Source: Edaphobacter sp. 12200R-103 (GTDB lineage Bacteria; Acidobacteriota; Terriglobia; Terriglobales; Acidobacteriaceae). From it: 64,000 nt of DNA. Shown here in pieces: positions 1-9,017 of this stretch (its first letter is position 1; each line of letters starts with the position of its first letter). A program made the translations under genes and the position numbers. The notes under the pieces are model-generated. The model had not been told where the DNA came from. It searched no databases and was given only the letters and a program-made list of their open reading frames with translations. The DNA is taken from positions 2,542,001-2,606,000 of the forward strand of contig NZ_CP048114.1 of NCBI RefSeq assembly GCF_010093025.1, in the 5' to 3' direction.

Positions 1-457
1 CACGCTCAATATAAGGCTCATTGGCTGCCATCCACCGGCTGATGCTGCCGTTCAGCTCTTCCATCTCTTCAACCACCAGAGCCCCATGCACATCGTCGCC
101 ATCGGCCTGCACCCGGTCAAAGGTGACCAGCAGCGACCGCCGAAACTCGTCCATGTGGCCCACCAGCCACTTCGCTGTCTCCTCCTCCAGCAGGGTCCGC
201 TTCACCAGCCGCGCTCCAAGCGTGCGCACGACCGCTCCGTTCGAACTGATGAGACCATTTTCCTCGCCCAGCCCCAGCCCCCGCAGCACCTTCATGGCGT
301 AGCTGTGCCGCCGTCCGGTCGCAACGACGACCTCCACCCCGGCCTGTTCGGCAGACTTCAGGGCGGCAAGGTTCCTCGCGCTCACCTGCCCGTCCGGTCC
401 CAGCAGCGTCCCGTCCATATCCACAGCAACCATGCGCAACCGGTGGCTTTTACCCAT
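1..457 (-). CDS. HAD-superfamily (Cof-like) phosphatase, partial
   Basis: The reverse strand reads MGKSHRLRMVAVDMDGTLLG from position 457, continuing without a stop to the window edge, so the C-terminal half is missing. The DMDGT motif near residues 13-17 is HAD motif I (nucleophile Asp and acid/base Asp). The following VVVATGRR stretch is the motif II region and ENGLISSNGAVV is typical of Cof-type (HAD-IIB) sugar-phosphate or flavin-phosphate hydrolases. Start at 457 puts a purine-rich GAGAGAAT a few bases upstream; an internal ATG at 433 is the alternative. The substrate cannot be told. It is divergent from threonine synthase. Confidence 0.85.
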   Translation of the reverse strand, partial: MGKSHRLRMVAVDMDGTLLGPDGQVSARNLAALKSAEQAGVEVVVATGRRHSYAMKVLRGLGLGEENGLISSNGAVVRTLGARLVKRTLLEEETAKWLVGHMDEFRRSLLVTFDRVQADGDDVHGALVVEEMEELNGSISRWMAANEPYIER

Positions 458-514
458 ATCCCATTCTCTCACCGCGAGATCTTTCACTCCCGACAGACTA
501 AAAAGCATCTATCG

Positions 515-556
515 CGGGTGCCCCATCTTCGCCACGCCGTGGCTAAAGGTGGGTTT
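515..556. repeat. palindromic intergenic element upstream of thrC
   Basis: A hairpin is visible: CCCATCTT (522-529) pairs with AAGGTGGG (546-553, one G-T wobble) and, inside it, GCCAC (531-535) pairs with GTGGC (539-543) around a 3-base loop. The flanking GGGTGCCCCAT resembles short palindromes scattered between genes in this group of bacteria (recollection, not searched). It lies about 50 bases before the thrC start, upstream of its promoter-like box, and could also act as a terminator-like structure. Confidence 0.45.
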
Positions 557-589
557 GCAGGATTCTCATCCTCCAATTCGCCCCTCTAG

Positions 590-595
590 TAGCAT
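590..595 (+). promoter_or_regulatory. TANNNT box just upstream of thrC
   Basis: TAGCAT ends 7 bases before the ATG at 603. If it is a -10 element, transcription would begin at or within a few bases of the start codon. No Shine-Dalgarno sequence is seen here. No clear TTGACA lies at the usual distance. Confidence 0.45.
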
Positions 596-602
596 CGAAG
601 TC

Positions 603-1859
603 ATGCCCCGCATCGCCTTCCTCGAGTGCTCCCGCTGCCAAAACCACGTCTCTGCCGAAGCCCCGCAGACCGTCTGCCCCGCCTGCACCGGCTCTCTCTA
701 CGTCCGGTACGACATGGACGAGCTGAAGCGCACCTCGCGACGGGACGACATTGCGATCAGAGCCGCTGCATCTCCAGCGAGCCTCGGCATGTGGCGCTAC
801 TCCGCTGTCCTTCCTGACGTCACTCCCGTCACCCTCGGCGAGGGCTGGACTCCCATGATCCACTCCCGCCGCTACCCCGGCCTCTCTATTAAGGAGGAAG
901 GCGCCAACCCGACCGGCACCTTCAAGGCCCGGGGGCTCGGCATGGCCGTCACGATGGCGAAACACTACGGCCTTCAGCACCTTGCCGTTCCCTCCGCGGG
1001 AAACGCGGCCAGCGCCCTCGCCGCCTACGCCGCCGCCGCCCAGATGCAGGCCCACATCTTTATGCCGCAGGACGTTCCCTTCGCCAACTACCTGGAAGGC
1101 ATCGTCTACGGCTCCGACGTCACCCTTGTCGACGGACTCATCTCCGACTGCGCCCACCTCGTCGGCGAAAAGATCAAGGCGCAGAAAGAAGCCAACACTC
1201 CCGCAGCAGAGACATGGTTCGACATCTCCACCCTCAAGGAGCCCTATCGCGTCGAAGGCAAAAAGACCATGGGGTACGAGCTCGTCGAGCAGCTCGGCTG
1301 GACCTACCCCGACGCCGTCTTCTACCCCACCGGCGGGGGCGTCGGCCTGATCGGCATGTGGAAGGCTTTCGAGGAGATGGAACAACTCGGATGGGTCAGC
1401 GGCAAACGCCCGAAGATGTATGCTCTCCAATCCTCTGGTTGCGACCCCATCGTCAAAGCCTTTGAAGAAGACAAGCCCACAAGCGAGTTCTTCCAGAACG
1501 CCGACACCTTCGCCGCAGGACTCCGCGTCCCCAAGCCCTACGGCGACTACATCATCCTCGACATCCTCCAGCAGTCCGGCGGCAAGGCCATCGCCAGCGA
1601 CGACGCCACCATTCTCCAGAGCATCCTCGACTACGCACGCAACGAGGGCATCTTCCTCTCTCCCGAAGGCGCTGCCGCAACCGCGGCATACGACCAGCTC
1701 CTTGCATCCGGCGAACTCAAGCCTACCGACAAGGTCGTCCTCTTCAACACCGGCGCCGGCCTCAAGTACACCGACATGACCGCCGAGGCCATGCACCTGC
1801 GCAGGCCCGGAAGCCTGCCCACCAGCCTGCCCGTGGGAGGCATCATTACCCCACAGTAA
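603..1859 (+). CDS. thrC: threonine synthase
   Basis: PLP-dependent conversion of O-phosphohomoserine to threonine, last step of threonine synthesis. The 418-residue protein begins with a zinc-ribbon-like CxxC...CxxC (Cys9, Cys12, Cys25, Cys28), then the fold-type II PLP domain. NPTGTFKARG holds the predicted Schiff-base Lys108, followed by AVPSAGNAA (phosphate cup) and YPTGGGVG (PLP-phosphate loop). The open frame extends upstream to 432, but MPRIAFLEC at 603 is the family-typical start and sits 7 bases after a TAGCAT box. A glycosylase gene follows closely. Related PLP lyases share the fold; the N-terminal Zn-ribbon and overall match favour ThrC. Confidence 0.93.
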   Translation: MPRIAFLECSRCQNHVSAEAPQTVCPACTGSLYVRYDMDELKRTSRRDDIAIRAAASPASLGMWRYSAVLPDVTPVTLGEGWTPMIHSRRYPGLSIKEEGANPTGTFKARGLGMAVTMAKHYGLQHLAVPSAGNAASALAAYAAAAQMQAHIFMPQDVPFANYLEGIVYGSDVTLVDGLISDCAHLVGEKIKAQKEANTPAAETWFDISTLKEPYRVEGKKTMGYELVEQLGWTYPDAVFYPTGGGVGLIGMWKAFEEMEQLGWVSGKRPKMYALQSSGCDPIVKAFEEDKPTSEFFQNADTFAAGLRVPKPYGDYIILDILQQSGGKAIASDDATILQSILDYARNEGIFLSPEGAAATAAYDQLLASGELKPTDKVVLFNTGAGLKYTDMTAEAMHLRRPGSLPTSLPVGGIITPQ

Positions 1860-1890
1860 AATTTTGGCTACTGACAGCCCTGCGACCGAG

Positions 1891-2490
1891 ATGAGCCTTT
1901 TGCCCTCACAATTTCCTGTGCTTTCGTCCGATTTCTTCCTGCGATCTCCGGACATCGTCGCACGCGACATCCTTGGTAAGGTCCTGGTACATCGTCGCAG
2001 AGGCGAACGGCTCAGCGGTCGCATCGTCGAAGTCGAAGCCTATCTTGGACTCAACGATCCCGCCTCTCATGCCTTCCGGGGACGGACTTCTGCCAACGCA
2101 GTGTTGTTCGGCCCGCCGGGGATAGCGTATGTGTACTTCATCTACGGGATGCACTATTGCGTCAACGTCTCCTGCCTGCCTGAAAACGAGCCCGGCGGCG
2201 TTTTGATCCGCGCCCTCGTTCCTCTGGAAGGAATCAAAACCATGGCGCGGCTGCGCGGCCTGCCGGAGAACGCGAAAGCACAGCAACTCACCGGCGGCCC
2301 CGGAAAGCTATGCGAAGCAATAGGCATCACGCGTGCCACTCACAACGGCATTGACGTTACGAAGGCGGAGTCTTCTCTCCACATCGAGGATGACGGCGTG
2401 GGTCTGGGGAAGATTGAGATCACGCCTCGCATCGGCATCACGAAGGCCATCGAGCATCCTCTCCGCTTTGTCCTGAAGGACTGGAAATAG
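1891..2490 (+). CDS. mpg: DNA-3-methyladenine glycosylase (AAG/MPG family)
   Basis: Base-excision repair enzyme that removes alkylated purines such as 3-methyladenine and hypoxanthine. Family hallmarks: ARDILGKVL near the N-terminus, GRIVEVEAYLG (residues about 48-58, containing the catalytic-region Glu), DPASHAFRG, and YVYFIYGMHYCVNV with the intercalating-Tyr region. The C-terminal block has TGGPGKLCEAIGI. About 199 residues, normal for bacterial AAG. ATG at 1891 is preferred; an in-frame TTG at 1864, five bases after the thrC stop, would add nine residues. It probably shares transcription with thrC, although TAAAAT at 1857-1862 could give its own promoter. Confidence 0.93.
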   Translation: MSLLPSQFPVLSSDFFLRSPDIVARDILGKVLVHRRRGERLSGRIVEVEAYLGLNDPASHAFRGRTSANAVLFGPPGIAYVYFIYGMHYCVNVSCLPENEPGGVLIRALVPLEGIKTMARLRGLPENAKAQQLTGGPGKLCEAIGITRATHNGIDVTKAESSLHIEDDGVGLGKIEITPRIGITKAIEHPLRFVLKDWK

Positions 2491-2574
2491 AGCCATCGCG
2501 TGGCGAGTGCTGTGCGAAGACGCTATCATCCTGCCGCAGGAACATTTGTCGATTCCGGAGCGTAGAACTCCCAT

Positions 2575-3915
2575 ATGCGTCCACTCGCCATCCTTCTTCT
2601 CTGCCTCGCGCCTCTCGCCGCTCATGCCCAGACCGATCCCGTGCCGCGCATGCAGCAGATCGTCGCCAATTACACCAACGACAAATCCTTCATGGGCTCG
2701 GTCCTCGTCGTCAAAGACGGCCATACCCTCATCGACCAGGGCTACGGCTCCGCGGATCTGGAGTGGAACATTCCCAACTCTCCCGCCACCAAGTTCCGCC
2801 TCGGCTCCATCACCAAGCAGTTCACCGCCGCAAGCATCCTCCTCCTTCAGGAGCGCGGCAAGCTGAGCATCGACGACCCCGTCAGCAAGTACATGCCCGA
2901 CGCTCCCGCCGCCTGGTCGAAGATCACCATCTACAACGTCCTCACCCACACCTCTGGCATCCCCTCCTTCACCGGCTTTCCCGACTACCGCACCACCGAG
3001 TGGAAGGACACCACTCCCGCCGAACTTGTCGCGCGCTTCCGCGACAAGCCCCTCGACTTCGAACCTGGCACAAAGTTCAATTACTCCAACTCCGGCTACG
3101 TCCTCCTCGGCTACCTGATCGAAAAAGTCTCTGGCCAGGCCTACGCCGACTTCCTCCAGCAGAACATCTTCACTCCACTCGGCATGCAAGACACCGGCAT
3201 CGATTCCAACGCCGCCATCCTGCCGCAGCGCGCACAAGGCTACCGCCGCTCGCCCCGCGGCATCGAGCACGACGGATACATCAGCATGACCATCCCATTC
3301 TCCGCCGGCGCCCTCTACTCCACCACCGGCGACCTCCTCAAGTGGGAGCAGGGTCTCTTCGGCGGCAAAGTCCTCAAACCCGAATCGCTCGCGAAGATGA
3401 CGACGTCCTTCAAAGATGGTTATGGATGCGGACTCTTCATCCGCGATATCGACGGCCATAAACTCATCACTCATGGCGGCGGCATCGAAGGCTTCAATAC
3501 CTCGCTCAACTACTACCCCAACGACAAACTCATTGTGATCGTCCTCGGGAACCTGACAGGCGGCGCGCCCGATATGATCGCCACCAACCTTGGCAAGGCT
3601 GCCCTCGGCCAGCAGGTCATCCTTCCCTCCGAGCGCAAGGCCATCGACGTTTCTCCCGCGATCCTCGCCGAATACGCCGGCACCTACCGGATGACCGACG
3701 CCCCCATCGACAACGTCATCGCCATCAAGGACGGCCACCTCACCACCAAACTTGCGAGCCAGCCCGCCCTCGATCTCTTCGCAGAATCGGAGACAAAGTT
3801 CTTCCTCAAGGTAGTCGACGCTCAGATTGAGTTCTTCCGCGATCCAGCCACGCACGCCATCAACCGCCTCATCCTCTATCAGAACGGCATGCAGCACGAA
3901 GGCAGGAAACAGTAG
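2575..3915 (+). CDS. secreted serine hydrolase, beta-lactamase/PBP-like (class C fold)
   Basis: 446 residues with a signal peptide (MRPLAILLLCLAPLAAHA, cleavage after AHA). The class C beta-lactamase/esterase triad motifs are present: SITK (Ser78, Lys81), YSN (Tyr169-Asn171) and HGGG (His299) in place of KTG, as in many esterase or D-aminopeptidase-like members. A C-terminal beta-rich extension (about residues 355-446) resembles the DUF3471-type tail of such proteins. Likely periplasmic or extracellular. The substrate (peptide, ester or beta-lactam) cannot be decided; resistance function should not be assumed. Confidence 0.88.
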   Translation: MRPLAILLLCLAPLAAHAQTDPVPRMQQIVANYTNDKSFMGSVLVVKDGHTLIDQGYGSADLEWNIPNSPATKFRLGSITKQFTAASILLLQERGKLSIDDPVSKYMPDAPAAWSKITIYNVLTHTSGIPSFTGFPDYRTTEWKDTTPAELVARFRDKPLDFEPGTKFNYSNSGYVLLGYLIEKVSGQAYADFLQQNIFTPLGMQDTGIDSNAAILPQRAQGYRRSPRGIEHDGYISMTIPFSAGALYSTTGDLLKWEQGLFGGKVLKPESLAKMTTSFKDGYGCGLFIRDIDGHKLITHGGGIEGFNTSLNYYPNDKLIVIVLGNLTGGAPDMIATNLGKAALGQQVILPSERKAIDVSPAILAEYAGTYRMTDAPIDNVIAIKDGHLTTKLASQPALDLFAESETKFFLKVVDAQIEFFRDPATHAINRLILYQNGMQHEGRKQ

Positions 3916-4024
3916 CGTGTCGTAGTGCCTGGTGAAACCATCTCGGGTGATCACTTTGCTGCAGCCTAGGAGGGTCACCTTCTGCCGAATCCACCTTCCT
4001 GAACCGCTATAATGGAACCAGACA

Positions 4025-4052
4025 AAAAAGCCCCGGAGTCCCGGGGCTTTTT
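4025..4052 (+). terminator. Rho-independent terminator
   Basis: A 13-base-pair stem (A-run plus AGCCCCGG pairing with CCGGGGCT plus T-run) around the loop AGTC, followed by T residues. It lies 110 bases after the hydrolase stop and before the MATE gene. The flanking A and T runs make it usable from either strand. Confidence 0.8.
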
Positions 4053-4177
4053 CTGTCTCCGGACTTCCGGTCATCGCAGTCTTCCATGCCATCCGGCCAA
4101 CAGACGTGCGCACAAAATCGATTACTGAAATCTCATCATTGGAATAATTTGCATAAAGCAGGGAGGGATGGAGAGTC

Positions 4178-5542
4178 ATGACAGTTCGCCAGCAGATTCG
4201 CCACATGCTCGTCCTCGCCCTCCCGCTCATCGCCGCCGAGCTCGGCTGGATGTCGATGGGAATCGTCGACACCATCATGGTCGGACATATGGACAACGCG
4301 GCGGTCAACATCGCCTCCGCCTCCCTCGGCCAGGTTCTCTACAACACGCTCGCCTTCGGGATCGCCGGTGTCCTGCTCTCGCTCGATACGTTCCTATCGC
4401 AGTCGCACGGCGCCGGACGTTACGACGAAGCCAACCGCTGGCTTTATCACGGCCTCATCCTCGCGGCGATTCTTGCCGGATCTCTCTTCGGAATCGTCGA
4501 GCTGGCACCCCTCGTCATGCGCCGGATGCCCATCAACCCACACGTCATGGACGGAGCCATCCACTTCCTCCGCGCACTCAACTGGGGAACGCCGACGCTC
4601 TTTCTCTACTTCACCCTGCGCCGCTACCTGCAGGCCTTCAACCACGTTCGCCCCATCGCCTTTGCCCTTGTTACCGCCAACCTGTGCAACGTTCTCGTCA
4701 ACTGGCTCCTGATCTACGGCCATCAATGGGGCCCAATCCGGATTCCCGCTCTCGGCATCGTCGGCTCGGGTCTGGCGACCTCGCTCTCGCGCACCTATCT
4801 CGCCCTCTTCCTGCTCGCCGCCATCTGGCACGTGGAGCACAAACACAACTACGGCCTGCGCTCCATGCTGCGGCACGTCGAATCCAGTCGTCTCAAACGC
4901 CTCACCCTGCTCGGCGCACCCGCCGGAGGCCAGATCTTCGTCGAGATCGCCATCTTCGGTACCGTAACCTTCCTGATCGGGACCATGGGCCCGCTTCCGC
5001 TTGCCGGTCACGAGATCGCCCTCAACTGTGCCAGCTTCACCTTCATGATCCCGTTCGCCATCTCCGCCGCCGCCGCGGTGCGGGTCGGTCAGGCGCTCGG
5101 CCGCAAAGCCCCGCGCGAAGCCGCCGCCGCCGGATGGACCGCCATTCTACTGGGTGCAGCCTGCATGGCCACCTGCTCCATCCTTCTCAGCGTCTTCGCG
5201 CACTCCATCGCCCGAGCCTTCACACCCGACCGCGCCGTGATCGCCGCAACCGTTCCTCTTCTGTTCGTTGCTGCCGCCTTTCAATTCTTCGACGGTCTTC
5301 AGATCACTGCCACAGGGGCGCTTCGCGGCGCGGGCAATACACATGCCGGCCTGATCGTCCAGATCGTCGGCTACTGGATCATCGGTCTTCCTATCGGAAG
5401 CTGGCTGGGCTTTCATCTTCATCACGGCGCTCTCGGACTTTGGATCGGCCTCTGCGCCGGCCTCATCGTAGCGGGAATCTCCCTCACCACCGTATGGAGC
5501 AGGACCACACGCTCGCTCTCGCAGAAGAGCCTCGTGCCCTAA
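4178..5542 (+). CDS. MATE-family multidrug/Na+ antiporter
   Basis: 454-residue inner-membrane protein with about twelve hydrophobic segments in two homologous halves. The N-terminus LALPLIAAELGWMSMGIVDT followed by IMVGHM is the MATE signature, and the second half opens with LTLLGAPAGGQIFVEIAIFG. Members export cationic drugs or metabolites using Na+ or H+ gradients. A good Shine-Dalgarno (AGGGAGG) lies just upstream, and a terminator separates it from the hydrolase, so it is likely monocistronic. The long open frame in another phase over the same DNA is a GC-rich shadow. Confidence 0.93.
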   Translation: MTVRQQIRHMLVLALPLIAAELGWMSMGIVDTIMVGHMDNAAVNIASASLGQVLYNTLAFGIAGVLLSLDTFLSQSHGAGRYDEANRWLYHGLILAAILAGSLFGIVELAPLVMRRMPINPHVMDGAIHFLRALNWGTPTLFLYFTLRRYLQAFNHVRPIAFALVTANLCNVLVNWLLIYGHQWGPIRIPALGIVGSGLATSLSRTYLALFLLAAIWHVEHKHNYGLRSMLRHVESSRLKRLTLLGAPAGGQIFVEIAIFGTVTFLIGTMGPLPLAGHEIALNCASFTFMIPFAISAAAAVRVGQALGRKAPREAAAAGWTAILLGAACMATCSILLSVFAHSIARAFTPDRAVIAATVPLLFVAAAFQFFDGLQITATGALRGAGNTHAGLIVQIVGYWIIGLPIGSWLGFHLHHGALGLWIGLCAGLIVAGISLTTVWSRTTRSLSQKSLVP

Positions 5543-5658
5543 GAGGCATCAACCTATGTCTGAAATCCGATCGCGATCGCCGCAAAGATGCATGATGGCG
5601 AATCGCGTCGGTGATAGCAGCTGGTTCAGATATGCAATTCTTGCAACCCCATGAACAG

Positions 5659-5722
5659 TGTCATCCTGAGCGAAGCCTTCTCACGGTCTTATTGTGAGAA
5701 GCGAAGTCGAAGGACGACACTT
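5659..5722. repeat. REP-like repeat copy 1
   Basis: GTCATCCTGAGCGAAGC and, inverted after about 30 bases, GAAGTCGAAGGACGACAC bracket an internal inverted pair CTTCTCAC / GTGAGAAG. The same CATCCTGAGC...TCGAAGGA core recurs elsewhere in the window (17.4, 18.6, 23.9, 38.7, 44.9, 57.6 kb). Located between the convergent MATE and FUSC genes. Confidence 0.65.
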
Positions 5723-5783
5723 TTGGTAGCGTTGGAAGCCAACAAAGCAGGTTAATTATTTAAAGCCCGTATGCGAATCCGCC

Positions 5784-7997
5784 TTAATAATCCTGTTCGA
5801 TCAGAGTCTTCGCGGTTCGTTCCAGCACACCCGTCTGTCGTTCCAGCCTCCGCAACTGGTGTTCCGCCGGTGTATCCTTCCCCGCCGGAGCAGCTTCTGA
5901 ATCGCCGAGGCCGGGTTCTGCAGACAAGGAAGGCGTTCTTCGCTCGGCGCTGGCGGTCATCAGCTCCGCGACTCTCTCCATGCGGCGAATGACGAGCGAG
6001 GCGCGACCGCGAAGCTCCTCGTCATCGCATCCCAACGCCGCCAATGTCGTCACAGCGCGGGTCATGCGGCGCAGGTAGGTGACGAACGTGAGCGCTGGTT
6101 CCCATTTGGGAATCTGGTTGGACAGAGAAACCTGCGGCTCGAGCATGATACGGTCCAACGCTTCTTCCGCATCGTTGATGGCCAACCCACAGGCACGCCG
6201 CGACGGCGCAAGCAGCCTGCGATCAGCGTCGACACGGGCCGCATCGTGGTGCGTGCTATCGGTCGTGCGCCAGAATGTAAGCATCGCGCGAACATACTCC
6301 GCATCGGCTTGCGCTCCACGTGCCAGCAGGCGGGTCATCTCGACCTGCTCTCGCTCGGGCCATAGAAGCCGCATCGCCAGCACTGCAACGGCGGCGCCCA
6401 GGACCGTGTTTCCAATGCGGACTCCGGCGAAGTGCCAATCACGCAGATGCGGCAGGCTCAGCAGAACGAAGGTTGGCGTCAGGAAGAACGCGTACCAGCC
6501 GTAATCGATGGCATAGGTCGCAAGCGTGAAGATGCTTGTGATTGTCACCACAACGATGATGCCTTCCTGGCTGTGGATCGCGGCCGCCAGGATCGCAGCC
6601 AGCACTCCGCCTGCGATCGTGCCACCCACGCGTTGCGCACCGCGGCGAAGCGTTCCCGAGCTTGTCGGCTGCAGCACGATGATGGAGGTCATCGCCAGCC
6701 ATCCTCCGTGGCTGACATGGACCATCTTCATCAGCAGCACATCGGCCGCGCCAACAACCAGCATGCGCAGAGCGTGCCGCATCATGATGGAGCGCGTCGT
6801 CCAGTTGGCCCGCGCTGCATCCAGCATCGATTGCCAGCCGGTGCCGGACGGTGGCCGTACTTGCCTGGCCAGTAGCGAGCTACGGATCTCTGCACCTGAA
6901 CTTGTGGTGCGACTCGAAGGTTCAATACCGCTCCACAGCGCTTGAATGGCCTCGAATGCAACCTCGATGTTCAACAGGATGTCTCGCTCCTCCTGAACGA
7001 GATGCCGTATGAGCGGATCGGACGGTACCATTGCGGCCTCGAGCGTTTTGATGGCCGCCTCGCGCTTGCGGAGATGCTGGATGGAGTGCGAGCCTTCAAG
7101 AGCGAAGGAGGCAGCGCCATCCGCGGGCCGGCTTTCGAGAGCGACCGCAATGGTCTTCTCCGCTCCTTCCATCCACTCCAGAGCCTCTTCGATAGCGGCC
7201 TGGTCGTGAGGATCGGAGCTCGACTCCAGTAGCTCCGTCCAGCGGATCGTCCCCGCAAAGAGCAGGTCAGCCGTCTCCAGCAAAACCGTCAGTGAGCGGG
7301 CACGCTGGGTTCGCGCCGTAATCCTCGCGCCGGTGGCTCCTATCGCTGTACGCGCCGACTCGATGCTCAGTCGCATCTGCCGTTGCAGCTCGTGCATGCG
7401 GTGCCGCTCCGCCTGGCGGTCGCGACTGTCCGGTTGCGTAGCATGCACCTGCGAGGTGAACTCCGCCAACATGCCGTAGCACCTGGAGACGCCCAGCCGC
7501 GCCGGACGAAAAGGGTCAAGCGGCCAGAGCACGAGGCTGAATCCCGCAGCCCACAGTCCTCCAAGCACGTAGGAGAGCGCATTGCCGAGCGCGCCATAAA
7601 GCGTATGACTCTCCCCGCCGTAGCCCGCGAAGTAAAGCACAAGGATAACCACCGAAGTGGAGGCAAGCTGGTTCGCCAGTACGCGACCGAAGGTCACGGC
7701 AAAGCAGAAGCCAGCCGTAACCAGCACGGACAGCCAGAAGGGCGTGGTGGACAGGGAAGCGATGACGCAGGCCATGGCTCCGCCCACAAGAACCGTCAGC
7801 ATGGTCGTCAGGCGGCTGCGATAGGGGCCTCCGTTATCGACCAGGATGGCTTCGAAGCCGCCCAGTGCCGCCCAGCCCATGGGTTTGCCCAGCGCGCGAC
7901 ACACCGCCATCGCTGTCAGAACAGCGATTCCGGCGCGAAGGCCACGCTCCCAGTGCAGGCGCCTCAGCGCCGAAGACCATCGAAGATACCAACGCAT
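5784..7997 (-). CDS. FUSC-family inner-membrane exporter
   Basis: 737 residues with the two-block architecture of fusaric-acid-resistance / YccS-like proteins: about six membrane segments at residues 20-165, a long soluble helical region (170-380), a second set of membrane segments (about 395-520) and a soluble C-terminal tail. The first block starts with LRAGIAVLTAMAV and GWAALGGFEAILVDNGG; the second has GGWLAMTSIIVLQPT, a pattern of this family. Members export aromatic acids or similar compounds. A TAAACT box lies 8 bases before the ATG, in the 31-base gap after the upstream DMT gene. No membrane-fusion partner is adjacent, so the substrate is unknown. Confidence 0.85.
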   Translation of the reverse strand: MRWYLRWSSALRRLHWERGLRAGIAVLTAMAVCRALGKPMGWAALGGFEAILVDNGGPYRSRLTTMLTVLVGGAMACVIASLSTTPFWLSVLVTAGFCFAVTFGRVLANQLASTSVVILVLYFAGYGGESHTLYGALGNALSYVLGGLWAAGFSLVLWPLDPFRPARLGVSRCYGMLAEFTSQVHATQPDSRDRQAERHRMHELQRQMRLSIESARTAIGATGARITARTQRARSLTVLLETADLLFAGTIRWTELLESSSDPHDQAAIEEALEWMEGAEKTIAVALESRPADGAASFALEGSHSIQHLRKREAAIKTLEAAMVPSDPLIRHLVQEERDILLNIEVAFEAIQALWSGIEPSSRTTSSGAEIRSSLLARQVRPPSGTGWQSMLDAARANWTTRSIMMRHALRMLVVGAADVLLMKMVHVSHGGWLAMTSIIVLQPTSSGTLRRGAQRVGGTIAGGVLAAILAAAIHSQEGIIVVVTITSIFTLATYAIDYGWYAFFLTPTFVLLSLPHLRDWHFAGVRIGNTVLGAAVAVLAMRLLWPEREQVEMTRLLARGAQADAEYVRAMLTFWRTTDSTHHDAARVDADRRLLAPSRRACGLAINDAEEALDRIMLEPQVSLSNQIPKWEPALTFVTYLRRMTRAVTTLAALGCDDEELRGRASLVIRRMERVAELMTASAERRTPSLSAEPGLGDSEAAPAGKDTPAEHQLRRLERQTGVLERTAKTLIEQDY

Positions 7998-8005
7998 CTG
8001 GAGAG

Positions 8006-8011
8006 AGTTTA
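8006..8011 (-). promoter_or_regulatory. TANNNT box upstream of the FUSC gene
   Basis: On the minus strand TAAACT ends 8 bases before the ATG at 7997. It fits the leaderless-type box seen at other first genes in the window. Confidence 0.35.
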
Positions 8012-8028
8012 GCCTTGAACCTTCGTTC

Positions 8029-8946
8029 TCAGCCTGCGGGTTGAACTTCCAGAACGTGTGCCTTCGAGCGCGTCGTCAGGATGATGGCCGCCGCCAGGAT
8101 CATGCATCCGCCGGTCCACGCCGATGGACCAAGATGCTCGCCGAGTACGAAGACCCCCAGCAGGCTTCCCATCAGCGGCTCCATATTGAGCAGAACCCCG
8201 GCCTGCGATGCCGGAACCTGCGTCATGCCCCAGTTCCATAGCAGTGTTGTCGTGGCTGTGCACAGGACGCCGCTTCCCGCCAGCGCCAGCCATGCTTTCA
8301 TGGAGACGTGCGCGACTGGCGGCAAACCGTAGCGCAGTGGAACCCACGCAGCTAACATCGTAGTGCCGAGCAACAATCCATATGCCGTCACAACGACGGG
8401 CGAGTGGCGTTCCACCAGGCGCTTGTTCAGCAGAATCCACCCCAGTGCGATGGCGAGCGAGAGAACGACCAGCAGGTCTCCTTTGAGAGATGGCTGCCCC
8501 GCACCTGTCGCGTGATGTCCGAGGGCGATGAGAGCAGCGCCTGTGGTTGAGCACATCAAAGCGATCCAGCCGATGCCATCGAGCCGCTCATGCGCAAACA
8601 GGGTTGCACCCACGGCGAGGATGACGGGCATGGTGCCGACCATCAGAGCAGCGTGCGAAACCGTCGTCAGCGAGAGACCGTAGAACTGGATGAGAAACTG
8701 AACCGGAACTCCGAGAAATGCGGCCAACGCCAGCGTCGCCCACTCCGACCTGTTCAATCCCGGACGGTGCGTCACCAGGAGCGGCAGCAGGATGACCATC
8801 GCGAAGAGAAAGCGATAGAGCACCATGTGGGCGAAGGACATCTCAGCCAGCGCAATCTTGCCGAAGAAGAATCCGCAGCCCCAGAAGGAGCTGGCAAGCG
8901 CACAGGCGAGAAAACCGACGGCGCGATGCTTCGAGGTGGCGGACAT
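8029..8946 (-). CDS. EamA/DMT-superfamily transporter
   Basis: About 305 residues, ten predicted membrane helices in two EamA repeats: the first begins ACALASSFWGCGFFFGKIAL and the second GDLLVVLSLAIALGWILLNK. The second-half signature AGVLLNMEPLMGSLLGVFVLGE is typical of RhaT/EamA drug/metabolite exporters of the inner membrane. ATG at 8946 is chosen because GGAG stands directly upstream; an in-frame TTG at 8964 would add six residues. Substrate unknown. It lies between the M13 peptidase and the FUSC exporter, all on the minus strand, but a terminator separates it from the peptidase. Confidence 0.9.
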   Translation of the reverse strand: MSATSKHRAVGFLACALASSFWGCGFFFGKIALAEMSFAHMVLYRFLFAMVILLPLLVTHRPGLNRSEWATLALAAFLGVPVQFLIQFYGLSLTTVSHAALMVGTMPVILAVGATLFAHERLDGIGWIALMCSTTGAALIALGHHATGAGQPSLKGDLLVVLSLAIALGWILLNKRLVERHSPVVVTAYGLLLGTTMLAAWVPLRYGLPPVAHVSMKAWLALAGSGVLCTATTTLLWNWGMTQVPASQAGVLLNMEPLMGSLLGVFVLGEHLGPSAWTGGCMILAAAIILTTRSKAHVLEVQPAG

Positions 8947-8961
8947 ATCTCCAATGTCGCA

Positions 8962-8993
8962 CAAAAAGAGAAGAGCGCCGCCGAAGCAGCGCT
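8962..8993 (-). terminator. terminator after the M13 peptidase gene
   Basis: On the minus strand AGCGCTGC - TTCG - GCGGCGCT forms an 8-pair stem (one T-G wobble) with a stable TTCG tetraloop, followed by CTTCTCTTTTT. It is 25 bases after the peptidase stop. Confidence 0.75.
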
Positions 8994-9017
8994 CCCTCTG
9001 CTGTTAGTTGATGTCGG

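Noticed and set aside
543..2024. 493-codon minus-strand open frame opposite threonine synthase
   Set aside because: Gly/Val/Asp-rich, no known motifs, and it lies entirely opposite recognised genes; a by-product of GC-rich codon use.
2575..3915. Antibiotic-resistance beta-lactamase
   Set aside because: The motifs are those of the broad class C-like serine hydrolase family with HGGG in place of KTG; most such proteins are esterases or peptidases, so resistance cannot be claimed.
2308..4311. 667-codon minus-strand open frame opposite the serine hydrolase
   Set aside because: It spans two genes and a strong terminator, has repetitive Gly/Val/Glu/Asp composition and no family motifs, while the plus strand has full catalytic motifs.
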